Of a DNA stretch of 64,000 nucleotides, positions 11,194-25,700 are shown one piece after another. The notes under the pieces were generated by a model. That model made no database searches. It was not told the origin of the DNA and saw only the letters and a list, made by a program, of their open reading frames with translations. Both the position numbers and the translations under genes were made by a program. Every line of letters begins with the position of its first letter. Within the stretch, counting starts at the first letter, position 1. This DNA comes from Gymnogyps californianus. Lineage: Eukaryota > Chordata > Aves > Accipitriformes > Cathartidae. Location of the stretch: positions 24,645,001 to 24,709,000 of the forward strand of contig NC_059478.1 of assembly GCF_018139145.2 (NCBI RefSeq). Reading direction: 5' to 3'.

Positions 11194-14100
11194 CCCCCGC
11201 AGACCAGGCCAGATGTTTCCAGTAATGCATGACGGGTGCGCCGGGGGCCGCCCCTTGTCTGGCCCCTCGCCGAGGCCTCCCCTCCCTCCCTCCCTCCCTT
11301 CCCCTCCCCTTCCCGCTGGGCTTCCCACATGCCAGGACGGGTGCCTGCACCCCAGCACCCTGCCCTGCCCCCTGGATCCTGCCCAGCTCTCAGGGTGAGC
11401 TGCACACCGGGGCCCTGGGGTGGCTGTGGGGAACGTGGCAGGGGTGCAGTGGGGGCCTGCACCCCACAACCCAGTACCCTGAGCGCACCAACAGCACGGC
11501 CCTTCCCACATCCACGTCCCTGTCCCCGTCCCATTGGGTGCTCTCTGGTCCTTTCTGCCTCCGCAGCCCTGCACCCCATCCCAGGGCTGATCCCCCCTGG
11601 TGCTCCAGCCGACTTGGTGAGCAACCCTTACCTGTCTCTCCACGGGTCCCCGTTGTTCCTGCAGGTTGCTGACTGCTTAAGGAAATCCTCAGCACGGGAT
11701 GGGGTGGAGGTGGGGGCAGCGATGGGGTGGGTGCCCCAGGGATGTCTGGCCAACTATTGCAGGCCCCACCACCGCAGACCCCCCAGGGTGCTGGCCTGCA
11801 GGATGGGAGATGGTGCCAGTGCACTCACGCGCCGATGCTGCTTTCGTTTTGCAAGTGTGGTAAAGCCAGAATCAGGGTACACACGGCAGGAAGGGGAAGA
11901 CAGCAGCGAAACCGGCGAGTGCTCAGGGCCTCCCACGCTCTCCCAGCACCCGCGCATGGCTGCTCTGCACCAGGAGCCAAGTTGCTCACTAGCACCCTCG
12001 CTCCTGGCTGCACGTGGCCTCACACCCCACCCTGCAGCCCAAATCTGGCACCCAGCACCTGAATCCAGCATCCCACACCCGGCATCCCAAATCTAGCATC
12101 CCACGCCCAGCGTCCTGCGTCAGAGCCAGAACCCAGCTGCAACCCGCACCCCTGCCCCAGGGTCTGGGCTTTGGAGAGGAGCTGCCAGCTGCGCGGAGTT
12201 GCAGACTTCACCTTCAAGGGATGGATTTCTGTGGATGAAACTCATGCTTTCAACGCCCAGCATGGCTTTGTGCAGGCAGGGCTGGCTCCAGAGCTTCTGC
12301 ACCCAGCGTCTCTGTCCTTGCACAAACCAAACCCAAGGACAGGCATTGGGGTATGCCGGGCAGGACGGGCTGTGCTGGCCCCACAGGGACTGGAGGCCTC
12401 TGTGCCCCAACCCTCAGGGCTTCTCGGCATCTCGCTCCCTTTCTGTGCATCTCCTCTGTGCGCTCTCCCATGTCTTCACTTGGGAAAAGAGGAGGAGGGG
12501 CCTCGCAGCCCCCATTGGGTCAGGGAGGGGCTGCTCCTGCCCCCCTGCAGCCTCCGAGATGCTGCGGTGCCCTCACAGCACCCTGCACCTGAATGCAAAC
12601 ACCTCCCCCCAGGAGCCTGGGCGCTTCACACAGCTGTGGCTTTGGCCACCGTCCTGCTGCACCGGCCAGCATTCCCCAGGGTCTCGTGGTGCCCAGAGCC
12701 TGTCCTCCCAGTCCCTGGGGTGCAAGGCTGCAGTTCCAAAGAGATGTGGGATGGGTGTGAGCCTCCAGCCTGTGCTTGTGCCCCCTTCACCCATCTCTCC
12801 CCACCTGGTAGCCATCATCACCCCCATTGCCTGCTTTGGGGCACCCATCTCCTTCCCTCCTCACCATCCCTCCTCTAGGCTGGCAGGTGTCACAGTGTCC
12901 CCCAAGTCCCCGCAGGGTGGTGGGGGTGATGCCACAGCACCCTTTGCCCGGTGCCATTCAAATCTGTGGGGCTGGTGGCTTTCCCCCTCTGCGGGCAGAG
13001 GCAGTGACCTCATGGCAGCTGTGGCATCTCCGTGGGGGACATGGGTCGGCGCATGGGTGGCATTGCTGCCTCGGCAGCACGGCCTCTCCTCTCCATCTCC
13101 ATGGGTGCTGTTGCCTGGGAAACTGTGGGCAAATGCGGGCAGGGATCCAGAGGGGTGAAGGGTAGGGAGGAAATGCCAGCTCCCAGCACCTGAGAGAGGG
13201 CTGGGCCAGCCTAAATGCCAGTGATCCCCAGGAGATTTCCAATGTGCCAGGCCTGTGGCATGGGGCCGTGGTGATCCCCAAGTGCTTGGAACCCTGGCGT
13301 GGTCCAGAGCTTGTCCTTGAGTTTGGGGGTGCACCAAATGCCGCAGGATTTAATGCTGCCCCCCCTGTGTGCCCAGCATAGGGACTGGCTGTGCACCTCT
13401 CTGGAGGGACCCCAGGGTTGTGTCCCAACCTGCTTCCCAAGCACTGTGAGCCCCAGCACCGCCAGGTCTGGATCTGGCTCCGAGGTCTCCCCACTGGCGG
13501 GATGTTGCGTGGAGAGCCGGGGGCTCCCAGCCCTCCCCGCCCTGGATCACACCCCCAATGCTTGTGTGTGTCCCAGGGTGGGAGGCAGGGGGAGGGCAAA
13601 GTTCGGCATTGGCATGATGGTATTTCACCAAAATCAACCAGTTTTCTTTTAAACCAGCTTCTCGGAAGCAGCTCCCAGCTCCCCAGGCTGCGGCCCAACC
13701 CCGAAGGGGACTGGGTTGCCTGGGGAGCTGCAGAGACCAGGGAACCACGCGCGCTGGGGTGACCCTCATCCCAGTCCCCCAGCTTCCCACCTGAGCAGTG
13801 GAGCCTGGAGAGGCAGCAGGCTGGCAGGGCACACCCTCTGCCATCAGGATGGGGGGATGGAGGTAGAAGTCCCCACACAGTCTGGATGTTCCCGCTCTGG
13901 GGATGGCATAGCCACCCCTGCGTTATCAGGAAGGACCCTGCAGTGCAGCAGGGGAAGATCCAGGCAAGGGCCACCAGCTCTTGTTTTGCCCTTCCAGCTT
14001 TCCCATCTTTCTTTTCTCCCCTGCATGTCCTCCTCATTCTGCCCAGCATATGGGGAGAGGAACTGGTCCATGACAGCATGTCATCTCCCGCCCCACGGCT

Positions 14101-16370
14101 CCCACGATGGTATCGGAGCTCTTGGAAAGCCCCCAAAATTGTCCCTGATTTGCCAGCACATTGAAGCCATCTTGTGAGAGCCACCTCGCTCCCCAGCAAA
14201 GACCTGGCATGCTTGCAATGCTGTGTGGCAGTGCCATACTCCTGCCCTGGCACTCCTCTGCATCCCGGGACCCTTGTCCCTGCTGTGCCGAGAGCTGCCC
14301 CTCACACAGCCCTGGACTTGGCTCCCCCCCAGGCTCTGCCGTGCCCCTGCCCCGGGCTTTGCCAGCAGCTCACACCCCCTCTGGCTCCAGGCTTCGGCTG
14401 AGAGCTGCAGCCTGGGCGAGTGCCAGGGCAGGTGAGTGGTGTCAGGGATGGGAGGAGACGCCGCGGGCAGTGTTGCTCCTGGCCACAGGGATCTGCGTCC
14501 CCAGCAGCACAAGCACAGCTCCTGGGGACTTTCCACTCTGGTGCCTGCTAGTGGCCTGGGAAAAGTCCCTCATGGAGGATCCAGCCAGCCTGGGGGAAGC
14601 TCTGGCTCAGATGGGCAGCAAGATGGGTGGGCAAACCCACAGTGTCCTCGGGCCAGTGGCTGTGGGGGATGAAACCAGGCCCCCATGCTGCCCCACACTG
14701 CCCTCCCTGCAGCCCACCTCGGTGGCACACACAGCAGCCACCTTGCAGCGCGGAGCTTGTGTTTCACTCCGCAGACACTTGTGGCCAGGGGGGACAGCCC
14801 AGGGCACAGACAAGGGCTCCATTGCTGGGAGCTCATACTTCGGCTGCAGGTCCCGCGGCTGTTGTGCCTCCCTCTGCCATGGTTGCACCTGACTGGGAGG
14901 CACAGAGCCGTCTGGATGGGTTCAGCATCACTCATGTTGGCTCTGCACTGGGCTGCCTCATCCCTGGGATGTGGCTCTCTTCTGGATGTGGGGGACAGCG
15001 GGGTGCTGGGGACCTCATGGGAAGCGTGTGGACCTTCCCTAATGCTGCCCAGGGCAGCACCCAGCTTCTTGCCCCAGTGCAGGCTCTGTGCTGCAGAGAG
15101 CGCGACAGCTGGGGTGCCTTGGGCTGCCCAAAATAGCTGGCCCTGCTCCCCCCACTGCCTGGCCACTTGGAGCTATCCCATGACAGCGTCCCACGGACCT
15201 GGAGCAGCTGGAGGCGGCTGCCATCCTGCTGCAATGCTCAGCCCACCGCCCACAGGCTGCTGGCCACTCAGCACCCCAGGCTGGGACGAGCATCGCCCCA
15301 GGGACTGTATCCCCCAAGCACCACCCTGCCCCAGTGCACCCATGGGTGCACCTGCCAGGGGAGGGTGTGTCGCCACAGCCCTGGGGCTCTGCAAACCCAC
15401 CTTTGCCCCCTGGACAGGGATAGCTGGTGCCCGTAGTCTGGGCAGGGCTCGCAGAGCTGCTCCCAGCTCCTGTTGCAACTTGGCGGCCAGCCACGCGCCG
15501 CAGGGTGCCCCCCCGTCCCCGTCCCCGCCACACCAGGATCCAGCCATGCACAGGGACCAGGCTCACGTCTCTCTGCCGCCGGGTCTCCTTTGCCGGCCCG
15601 GCCAGCCGGCAAAAGGGAGTGGTGTTGCTACCCTGCCTGGGGCCAGTGCTGCGTCTCCAGGGAGCTGTGGGCAGGCAGGCAGCCAGGCGTAAATCACGCC
15701 TGGCTACTGGGACCAGGCTGGGCAGCATCCCTGGGGTGCAGGGTTGTGGCACTCCCACAGAGAGCGCACTGGGGTGAGGGACAAGGGACAACAGCTGCAC
15801 CAGCCTGGCAAAGCAGCAGCCAGCACTTGCCCACATATGACGTTTGCTGATGCAGGTCCCTGAGGACAGTCCCCAAGGCCATCTCCTCTGCATCATTGAG
15901 GGCAGTGAGGAGGATGAGGTGCTGCCTGCCCACCCCACAGTGCTCCATCCTACATGACACAGGGGTTTCAGTTCCCCTTGGGGCATGCACATGGTGTAAA
16001 ACCATCCACACAGATGTGTTCCCTCACCCGTCCTCCACCACGTCATGCCTCTGACCCCTGCTGAAATTCCCTGCGGGGAATTCAGCCAGGGTCCCCAGGG
16101 CTGGAGCGTGGGGGACACGCAGAGTGATGGCGTGGGGCTGGGGGCCCTGGGAAATAGCACAGCCCCCTGCAGCTCTGACACCCCGCTCCAGCCAGGGTGC
16201 TGCCATGGTCCTGGCCAGGAGACCATGGTACGCTGAGGAGTTAGTGACCCACATAACAGCAAGCCTGAGCAGGCCCAGACCTGTGCTGTGGGGATCCCTT
16301 GGCCGCGGGGTAAGCCCAACCAGGTTAGAAACCAGTCTGTAACAGAGGAGTCTGCAGGGAGCTCGTATCT
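11194..16370. other. GC-rich intergenic region, nothing coding recognised
   Basis: Ordinary GC-rich sequence. It contains a minisatellite-like patch at 12040-12120, with three or four copies of a word close to CCAGCATCCCAAAT. Open frames of up to about 430 codons occur on both strands over the same bases and show no recognisable domain. I see no gene. Confidence 0.6.
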
Positions 16371-16374
16371 GGTA

Positions 16375-16700
16375 CCTGCCACGTGCGTATCTGTGTCTTT
16401 ATCTAAAACAGCAGCAAGAAGTTCTCATGTGAGCATCGTTCTTTTTGGCAGTAGAAATAATGAATAGAGCTGTTTTCTTCAAAGAAAATTCTGTAATAGC
16501 TCAAATGACTAAAATGGGATAACCCTTTCCACCAATGTGGTCTGCATGGCGTGCTGTGCGTGGATCAGAGGTCTGTTCAATGCTGTGCAGCTCAGGGTTC
16601 CTGCATCTGAAGGGATCTAAGATTATCTGTAGTAGCGTCTCTACAGTGTAAGTTCTAATAAATAGCATTTTAAATGGCACTTAAAGAGTCTGAGTGCCTT
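16375..16700. promoter_or_regulatory. AT-rich island, possible conserved noncoding element or 3' end
   Basis: About 320 bp of low-GC sequence sharply set off from GC-rich flanks. It contains a TTATCT (GATA-type) word near 16398, runs such as AATAATGAATAG, and AATAAA near 16658, which could be a poly(A) signal on the + strand. No open frame is visible. It may be a conserved enhancer, the 3' end of an unrecognised transcript or an old repeat; composition alone does not decide. Confidence 0.3.
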
Positions 16701-19700
16701 TCTCACTGGGATCTTGACAAACCAGCACTTCCTGGTGCAAAACAAACACCAGCTGCATTTGGAGTGGAGGTCCCAGAGCGGGAGGGGGCAGCTGGAGGGC
16801 TCCGTGGTTGAAGTCCACGGACCCCAGGACGGGTAAGATTCCTGGTGCTGGTGGAGACAAGCGGGTGCTACGGCTGCTGCCTGCGGGCACGGCCAGACGT
16901 GAGTGCTGGGGACACCCTAGGCGGCTGGGGGGGGGGTCTCCCCAGCACAGGTCCGGAGGGCTGGAGGCAGGGGTGCCGCATGGACTGAGCTCAGGCGAGA
17001 CCCGACCGTGCCCGGGCAGGGGTCACCCCTCTGCCGGCCTGAGCCGCAGCTCTTCCCTCTCTGCACAGGGGACCCCGGGGGACCTGGCGGGTGCTGAGGA
17101 CCCACACTCTCATCTCACGGGCAGAGGGGCCGGGCCCCGGAGGGGAGCTGCCGGCCTGAGCGGGGCAGAGGAGGGGGAGGGCTGGGTGCCAGGGTGTCCC
17201 CCCGCTGCCGGGAGGGCTGGGAAGGGGCCGGGCTCCCTCTGCGGACAGCTGCCGGTCACTGCAGCCGCCGGCAAAGCAGCCGGGGCCGGATCCTGCCCGG
17301 TTCCTGCGGCACCCTTAGGGGTACTGTCCCCCGCGGGCAGTGGGGACAGCCCGGCGTGGGTCCCCTTCGCCCCCGCTGCTGGCAGGGACAAGGGCTGTCT
17401 CCTCCTGGGGTGCCCCATGCTTCATGTGTGCTGGTGCTCCCCTGCAGCCGAGCACCCATCGTCCCCAGAATGGGTCGTGTGTCCCTGGGGAGAGCTTGCA
17501 GGAGCTCCACATGTAAAGCTGGGGGGTGGCTCCCTTCGGAGCAGTTCACAGCAGATAAAATCCAGATATCCCTGCCCTGTGCTGCTGAGAGTGTCCCTGA
17601 GCCTGAAAACAAGCTCCGGAATGCCCAGGGACAGGGACAGGCAGCCTCCAGGCATGGCCAGGCTCTGCCACGCAGAGCTGCCTGTCCCCGGGACACGCAC
17701 CCGGGCTGGCCTCGCCGTGCGGCTTTGCAGCTCTTAATGTGACTTGGCAGCAGTAAGGGAAGGAGGGGACAGAGGGGACAGCAGCAAAAGGCTGGGAGGG
17801 ATGGCCCAGGCCAGGGGAGCACCTGGGTGCATGGTTCCTGCGGGGTGGGGTGGGATGCTGGGGTGATGGGCATGCAGACCTTGTTCAGGCTGGCCAGCCC
17901 TGAGCTCCCACTGCTCAGAGGTAGAGTCATTTAGGACTTTTTTGGTCCAGGAGGCAGGGATTTGAGGGCAAGCTGGAGGTGAAAGGCTCAATGTCAAAGT
18001 AGGATGAAGTGCAGCACGTTTATGGGAGGACATGGGGCTGCCTTAGCTGTCAAGGGCAATCACAGGCTGGTGGGCATCACATCTGTCCTGGAGAAACAGG
18101 GGAAACTGAGATGGGATCTAATTAATAAAGAATGAATGGGTAGGGATCCTAACGCACATTGCCTTTGCCTCATGGAAACTTGACCTCGCCTGTCCAAACC
18201 TATTGGGTCCCTCTCCAAGACAAGGAATTCACTTGATAAAGACACTGGGCAAACCAGCAAGCAGTCTGGTAAGATAAGCACGGTGGCACGTCCACACAGC
18301 ACGGTGCTGCAAGTGCTGAGGGGTGCTCAGGTGAGCGCCCACAGCACCTCACGGAGGGTCCACATGGGACATGGGGCAGCCAGGTCTGCGGGTGCCTGGA
18401 GGCTGCTCTGCGCTTCACCGCGGGGTGGGGGCAATGCCAAACCACTGCTGATTAAACTCTGCAGACCCAGCTCTGCAGACGATGCCGCAGCGACGAGGAC
18501 AGAGCGACACATCGAGCAGCCGGAAACTGTGTGGGAACAAAATGCCGCATTTCACCCGAAGCTGGGTGGAGGGGAGGAAGGGGGCGGCGGGCCTGGCTGG
18601 CCGGAGACAGTGCTGCCTTGGGGCTGGCTAAGGGACCGCAAATCCCGGAGCTCCAGGAGCCAGGCAGCGGTAGCGGGCAGCAGCGGGTGCCCCGCTGCCG
18701 GCAGAGGGAGGCAGACACCGCGGCGGCGGGGCGGGGGATGCTCCGGCACGGCCCCGCCGGCCCGGGACCAGCGGCTGGAGGGGACAGAGGGACATAGGGA
18801 CATGGGGACAAAGCCTGCGGAGCCGGGGTGGCGCAGCGTGCCGCACGGCCCCGGGGCTGCTCCAAGTCCAGCCGCGGCTGAGCTCTGAGCTGTAATTTCG
18901 GGACGTAGCCCCAAGGTGGTTTCTGACCCCACAGCCTGCGTGGCACTGGGCACCAGGACGGGAAGGTGCCGGCTTGGCCCAGGGTGGTTTTGGGTAGGGG
19001 AGATATGGACCTGCCCTGGTGGCACTGGCATCCTCGCTGCGTGGGCACGGAGCCTGGGCCGTCATCCCAGGGAACCCTGTCCCTCCAGGTGCTGGCCTCA
19101 TCCTGCCCCCATAAGAAGTGCCACCGTCGCCATGGCCGTGCTCCTGTGCCTTGCACCCCACAGTGGGTGTCAGTCCTGGGGGTGCCAGTCCTGGGGCACA
19201 TCTGGTGCTTCTGGTGCACCCACCGCCTGTGCTGACTCAGGCTGCGCCGGGAGCTCCCCCACGGCCGTCAGCACTGGATGGTGCCTGGGTGTGTCCCCAG
19301 CTAAATTTAAAGGACTTTGCAGTATAAATATCCTCAGTCATAAATAAACAGAGAGGCTAGATGTTTATCAGGACCTTCCTGGCAGCCCCGCTCCAGCATG
19401 CCTGGCACCCCGTGCAGTCTCTGCGATCCTCCCCGGGCTGTCCCCTCTGCCAGCAGCATGGCTGGGTCCTGTGCTGCCCTACGGGGACACAGGCACAGGG
19501 TCCTGCCCCATGCCAAGGCTCTGTTCCGATCCCACTAGGCCCTCAGGGGAAAAGATCCAGCAGCCACTGTTGCTCCTCAGGAGATGTTGACTCTGGCTGT
19601 TTGCTAGCGGGAGCGGGGATGGCCCCAGGCCCTGTGCTGTCGCCTGCCACCAGCCCCATTTGCCCGGCACCCTGGGAACAGGTTTGCGTGGGGACACAGG

Positions 19701-22700
19701 GGAGTGGGGTTGGCATCCTGGCACCTGCTGTGGCTGGTGTGGGGCACCACCCACCTGGCGCTGGGGACCACCCAGGGGGACCTGTGCCACTGCTGCTGTG
19801 GCTCTGGGGACCCTGAGGCACCGCTGGCCCAGCCCCAGAGCTCGTGCATGGGGAGTCCCCAGGCTGTGCTGGCACTGCCCCTTGGGGACAGGCCACCATG
19901 GGGCCACAGTGGGGCAGGGCCAGAGCCACAATGAGGGGTGGGCCCAGGACCACAATAGGGGGAGGAGCCAGACTACAATGTGGGGTGGAGCTGGAGGTGC
20001 TGGGGCGGAGCCAGGGCCACGTGAATGGGAGGTGAGAACCAGGCAGTGGGGCAGGAGCAGGAGGAGCCCCACAGCACTGGCAGGAGGCTCCCGCGGGCCC
20101 AGCACCCATGGGCTGCCCCAGACCAGCCCCGCCTGCCCACCACGACTGTCCCAGCACTGCTGCTGTGGAGCCACCCCATGCTGGCACCAGTCTGTGCACA
20201 CCCGCGGTGCATTTGCAGGCTCCCAGCCCCACCGGCGGGGAGCTCTGGGGCTCTGCAGGTGCCCCCTGGGAATGAGGGCTTTCTGTAGGATGTGCAGCCT
20301 CTCTGCAGCCCACTGGATGGCATCAAGGCCAGAGCAGCAGCTCTGTGCCCCCCCATCTCCCCGCTCTGGGCCAAGCTTTTGGCCGCTTCCTCCCAGTCCT
20401 TCCTGGACTGCCCATTTCCAGCCCCTGTCCCACACCCTGCACCTCTCAGAGTGTCCCGCTGCTCACTTCCACCCGGTCCTAACCGACCTGTCCGAGCCGT
20501 GCTGCACAGCCCTCCACTGCACGGCTCCCATCGTGAGGCCTCTAGAACCCGCCTGCCACACACAGGGGCTCGAGCATCCCTCTGTGAGAGCCAGCAGCTC
20601 CTCTGTGACCCATGGCTGTGCCAGGAGCATGGGCTGAGCTGGAGGGGGATGCTCTGAAGGGGATGCTGCCTCGAGCAAAGCCCCATGTGCTGTGCCGTGC
20701 CATGCTGTGGGGTGGCCGTGGGCCTGCGAGCGTGCTGGGCTGACAGCGGGTTGGCCACACCTTGCAGAGGTGTGAGGGGAAACCTCTGGCACGTCAGCAC
20801 CTGGTAAAAGGTCAGCAGAATTTGCCTAGAGTTGGTCCCCAGCACTGGCAAACTTCCCGGCTGGCTCAGATCCATCCTCCTCACCATCTGCAGCCCGGGG
20901 TTAATGAGTACCTCCAGGGTACACAACTGGAGGGTCATTAAACAGCAGTCGAACAAGCTGGGGCTGCCAGCAGCACTCGAACAAAGGGGGCTGATTCACT
21001 GTTTGCCCTGCAACAATATTTACTGTGGCCAGGAGTGAGGGAATGTTTGTGCGGGGCAGGACGGCGGGGCGACACAGGGACTGGCAGGGGAGGGCCGCCG
21101 TGCCGGGGAGAGGACCGCGCATGCCGCCGCAGTCCTGCCCGCTGCAGGCAGGGTGCCTGGCATGGCCATGTGTGCCCTTGTCTTAGCGGGGTGTCCCTGT
21201 GCCCTCTGGTGTGTCCATCCACCCTGGGGAGCTGAGGCCACCGAGCCACACAGGGCTGGGCTCAGTGCCCGACCTCCGCCAGCCCAGCAGCCTGCTGCAG
21301 CATCCTTGCCGGCACATTGTCCACATCATCTCAGTCTGTTCCCCAGAGAGGCAGTGAGCTGAGGACAGGGAGGACAGGGATGGGGGTACCTGGCTGAAGG
21401 TGGGAAAAGCCCTCCCCCAGGAGACATCTACCCCCAGACCCTGGTGTGAGGCTGCTTGTGGCTCAGGGGTAGCTGGGAGGGGTGCTGGGAGGTGACCCGT
21501 GTCCCCACTGGTACTCACTTGTCTCCTTTGCTGTCCCCAGAAAGCCAATGGGAGATGGTCATTTGCTGATTAGATCACTACCTAATTAGCCCCGACTGAA
21601 GATGTGTCATGTGCACAGTTGATATGCTCATGGTCATACATATGTGTATGCACACACACACACGTGTCAGTGTGCACACTCGGCAGTCCCAAGGCCAGAA
21701 TACCCGCAGGGGAACTTGCTGCATCCCCTGGGAGATGCTAAGACAAGAGAGGTGTTCAGCAAAGACGCTGCTTCATGCCAGGGCCTGCCATGCAGCCGGC
21801 TTCCCTAATGCAGCGGTGATGGGCTGGGGCATGCAGGCTATACCCTCCCCATGAGCCCTCCAGCCGCTCTGGCTCCCAGCCCTCTCGGCACTGCCCAGCA
21901 CAGCTTTTTCCCACAGCTGTGCATGTACCGCACCTTGCCGGGGCATCTCTCTGCACCCCCCCAGGATCACCCTCCCACCCATATGCAGGGACGGGAGCTG
22001 CCGGGCTGTTGGTGGGATCAGGAAGCACCCTCCAGCTCACCCCAGCACATGCCCCCGGCATAAGGACCGTGCTGGCCATGGCGGGTGTGCATGTGCAGCT
22101 GCAGGGTGGGTGAGCACCTGGCACCGACCGCAGCTTCCTCCCCAGCATCCCACCAGTGCGTCCGGACTCACATCTGTGGGGCAGAGGGGTCCCAGTCAGG
22201 TATGGCAGCGCTGTGGGTGCCCTGCCCCGGTGAGGGGTGCTGCCTGCCCTGCCTGCGCAGGCTCACGGCACAGCAGCCCACCTGCACACCCCTCCCTGCC
22301 CCTCCGGGCCCTGCAGCCTCCTGGGCTGAGGGCGGAGGGGGGCAGATTCCTTTCCAGGTGGAGGATTTCTGTCCTCGGGAGCAGTGAATTATCCCCAGCC
22401 CGTCGCACACGATCCGTCTGCCTCTCCACCCGCCCGCTTGCCAGGCTGCAGGCACGGTGCCTGCCCGGTGTGCTGGGTGCACCAGGGTCCCACCACAGGG
22501 TCCTGCCCATGCACACTGTGTCCAGCCTGGGCTCCCCATGTCCTTGCAGCCTCACAGGGTGCAGGACCCTGGCAGGGCTGAAGCATGTGTGAGCGCTGGC
22601 CGTGTGAGCTTGGCTAAAGTGGGGACCTGCACCTCCATCCCCAAAGGCCTAAGAACACCCTCAGCACCCACGGCAGGGTGAGAGCTGGTCCCACTCCTCT

Positions 22701-25700
22701 CCCTGCTCTGCCCTGGCCACTCCCAGGTACAGCATCCAGCTCAGCCTCTGCAGAGCCAGACCCTGTTCCTGGGTCCCAGCAGCCATGGGCTTGAATATGT
22801 GTCCCCAACTGTGCTGGCTGATGTGTGTCCCCATGCTGGCCCCTGCATGGGTGAGCAGCATGGTGGGCAACTGGCCCCGTGTGTCTCTGCACCCCATGCT
22901 GCTCTGGCCCAGGGGTGATGCAGGCTGGAGCCCGCTGTCCAAGCATCCATCCTATCCTGGGTACACCCTGGCCACCAGAAATGCAGTGTCCCAAGAGAGG
23001 ACCTGATGGCTGGGTGGGTTTCCCAGCCGGGACCAGGATCCCCAGGCCTGAGGGAGACAGCACTGGGATGTCCCCCGCCCTGAGCCGACATGCTGGGGCT
23101 GGGCAGCTGAGCTGGAGCCAGGACTCCTGGGTCCCCGGCCAGGCTCCGGCAGCCGAGGCATCCCCTTAGCATGACACTGCAGGGGGGTGGGAATGGCCGG
23201 GACTTGCTGAGTTCAGCCCTTTGGTACCCACTCTTTGCCCGGGGCATCCTCATCCACCTGCATCTGTCAGGGGAAGAAGCAGAGGGGACAAAAGCCTATC
23301 ATTACCCGGCCCAGGGAAGCCTCCCTGTGCCCAGAGCCAGCCCCCTGCCCTGCTAATCACACTCCCCTTGTTAGCCAGCCCCTCATTCAGCCCTGATGAA
23401 GGGGAACAGCAGGGGATCCAATTAGAGCTGAAATGACAGGCTGGGGCAGGGATCCTGCTCTACCTGTCCTGGCCCCAGGGGAGCATCACTCATGGGGTGA
23501 GGACTTTGGCGGGACGACATGGGGGACAACAGGGACATGGTGGGCTTGTTGGGGCCCTCGTGTCCAGCATCCTTGCCCTAGACACTGCTGTGATCCACCG
23601 GCTCTGGGGCCACGGGAGGGTCGCTGCTACAGGGGATCAGCCCATTCTCTGCACATCCCTGTGTGTGCCAGGCATGTACAGCCCCATGCACACGTGTGCG
23701 CAGGTGTGCCAGGCTCTGCCACCCTCTTGCACCCAGGAGTAGGTTCCTCCAATGATGCAAATTGCTACTGTCCCATCTGGGGCGATGGGCTTGCTGCCTT
23801 ACACCACGGCAGGCCCTGGCCCTGCCATGCAATTGCCACTGGCTGCTGTGGGCAGAGCTGCCCCTCAAATACCCACTTGCGGTGCAGCCTGGCCCCTGCC
23901 ACAGCCCCATCCGTGCACCCCCACCCTGCTGCCCTGTAGGGACCATCGGGACCTTTGAGTGTCCCCAACATGGCCATCCCCCAACCCACTCCCCGGGACA
24001 CTTGTGGGGCTGGATGGGACCACGCAAGCTGGGCACATCCTGGCTCTGCTGGGGCATCTAGACTCATCAGTGGCCCCAAAGCCTGGGTCCCTATGGCTGG
24101 TGCATCCTCACCCTCTGGGTGCTGGCAAGGAGAGGATGCAGGGCAGGCTGTGGGACCCCAGGCAGGGAAGGGTTACGGCTGCAGTGGGACAAGGTTCCCA
24201 GCACCTTCCCAGCAGGAGCTACGGGGCTCATTAACCAGATGTGGACGGCAGGGATGGGAGGGACATCATTAGAGATGGAGAGCCCAGCTCAAATGCCCAG
24301 CCTCCGGGCACTGTGGGGCTCTATCCCTCCTCTGCCAGCCAGGATCCGGCCTTGCTTGCTCAGGGGGGAGACCCTGACTCAGCAGTGGGGCTGGCCAGCC
24401 CCACTCCTCCATCCCGTGGGCTGCCCCAGTGGTTCTCCCTTCGCTTACTTCCTGCCCGGGCACCCAGCACCCTGCGCAGTGGCTGCCAGGACACCACACC
24501 TGAGGGGCTCCTGGAAAGGCTTGGGATGAAGGGAGCCCTTCCGTCCCTCCGGTGGGGATGCAGCCCCTGGGTCTGGCAAATGTACCAGGGGAGGCTTCTA
24601 GCCCAGGGGTCCCTCTGTCTCCCTGCCAGGGGATTGCTCCACCAGGACCCTGACTGCCCCTGCGCTCCCCAGGCAGCCCCTGCTCCGGGCGGGGAGAGCT
24701 GCGGGTAATTACAGACCCCGGCAGCAATGCTAATCACTGGTTGTGGGAATAAATGGAGCAGGTTGGGGTGCCTGGGGGCTTATGCCTCCCCTGCCCCAGC
24801 CAAGAGCCCGTGTCGCTGCCCAGCATGGCCAGGAGGGCACTGAGGCACAGACTAGCATGGCCTGGAGGGGCATGTCCCCAGGACAGTCCCCTGGCTGCTG
24901 GGGACACTGAAATGGGTCTGGCATCGCCACAGTACCTGAGCCCCACGCTCCAGCTTTCCCCAAAGGATGCTCTGGGACTGCGCGGGGATGGGCAGGGCTG
25001 CTGGCTCAGTGCCCGCAGCTTCTCTGGGGCTTAACCCAGCACGTCTCTTCCACCACGCTCTCTGCCTCCATTTCCCCATGTGCAAAGGAGGGGTGGGTGA
25101 GCGGGTGCGTGAGCTATCCTGCTGCTGGGGCAGGAATGGTGGCACAGCCTGACTTGCCCTGGGCAGACTGCGGGGACAGCGAGGCATGGCAGGGCTCGGG
25201 CACGGCAAGCGGTTCCCATGCACCCGCCTGCGGCCACGGCTACACCCTCTGCTCAAAACCGTGTCCTCATCCCTGGCACGGAGCTGTGAGTGGCTCTGGG
25301 CGGGGAAGGGGTTTTCCATGGGCAGCGTGAGTTTGGCCGAAGGTCCAGCCTCTTCCCAAGACCGAGCATCCCCGTGTGGCCAGTACCATCCTGCACAGTG
25401 GGAGGGAGAGCCCAGCTCACCGAAGCCATCCCAGCCTGGCTCTGCCTGCCCAGCTCCCAGCCCCGGGCAGCTCTTGCCCTCCTGCCTGGCTCCAGTGGGC
25501 CCCTCTCCCTGGGCTCCAGCACCGGGAGATGCCTGTCCCCACCAGCTCCGATCCTCCCAGCACGTCCTCCAGCCGAGGTGGCAAACGAACGGCGCCTGTG
25601 CTGCCCGCCCGGGCCTGACTTGCCCAGCCAGTCTGGCCACCCCAACCGCCCGGTGAAGAGGTGGCAGGTTTCTCCCCGTGCCTCCCAGCCCCGGTGTGAC

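Noticed and set aside
12199..14253. Long overlapping open frames (319 codons on +, 431 codons on -)
   Set aside because: Both strands are open over the same bases with no family resemblance, which is typical of GC-rich DNA with few stop codons.
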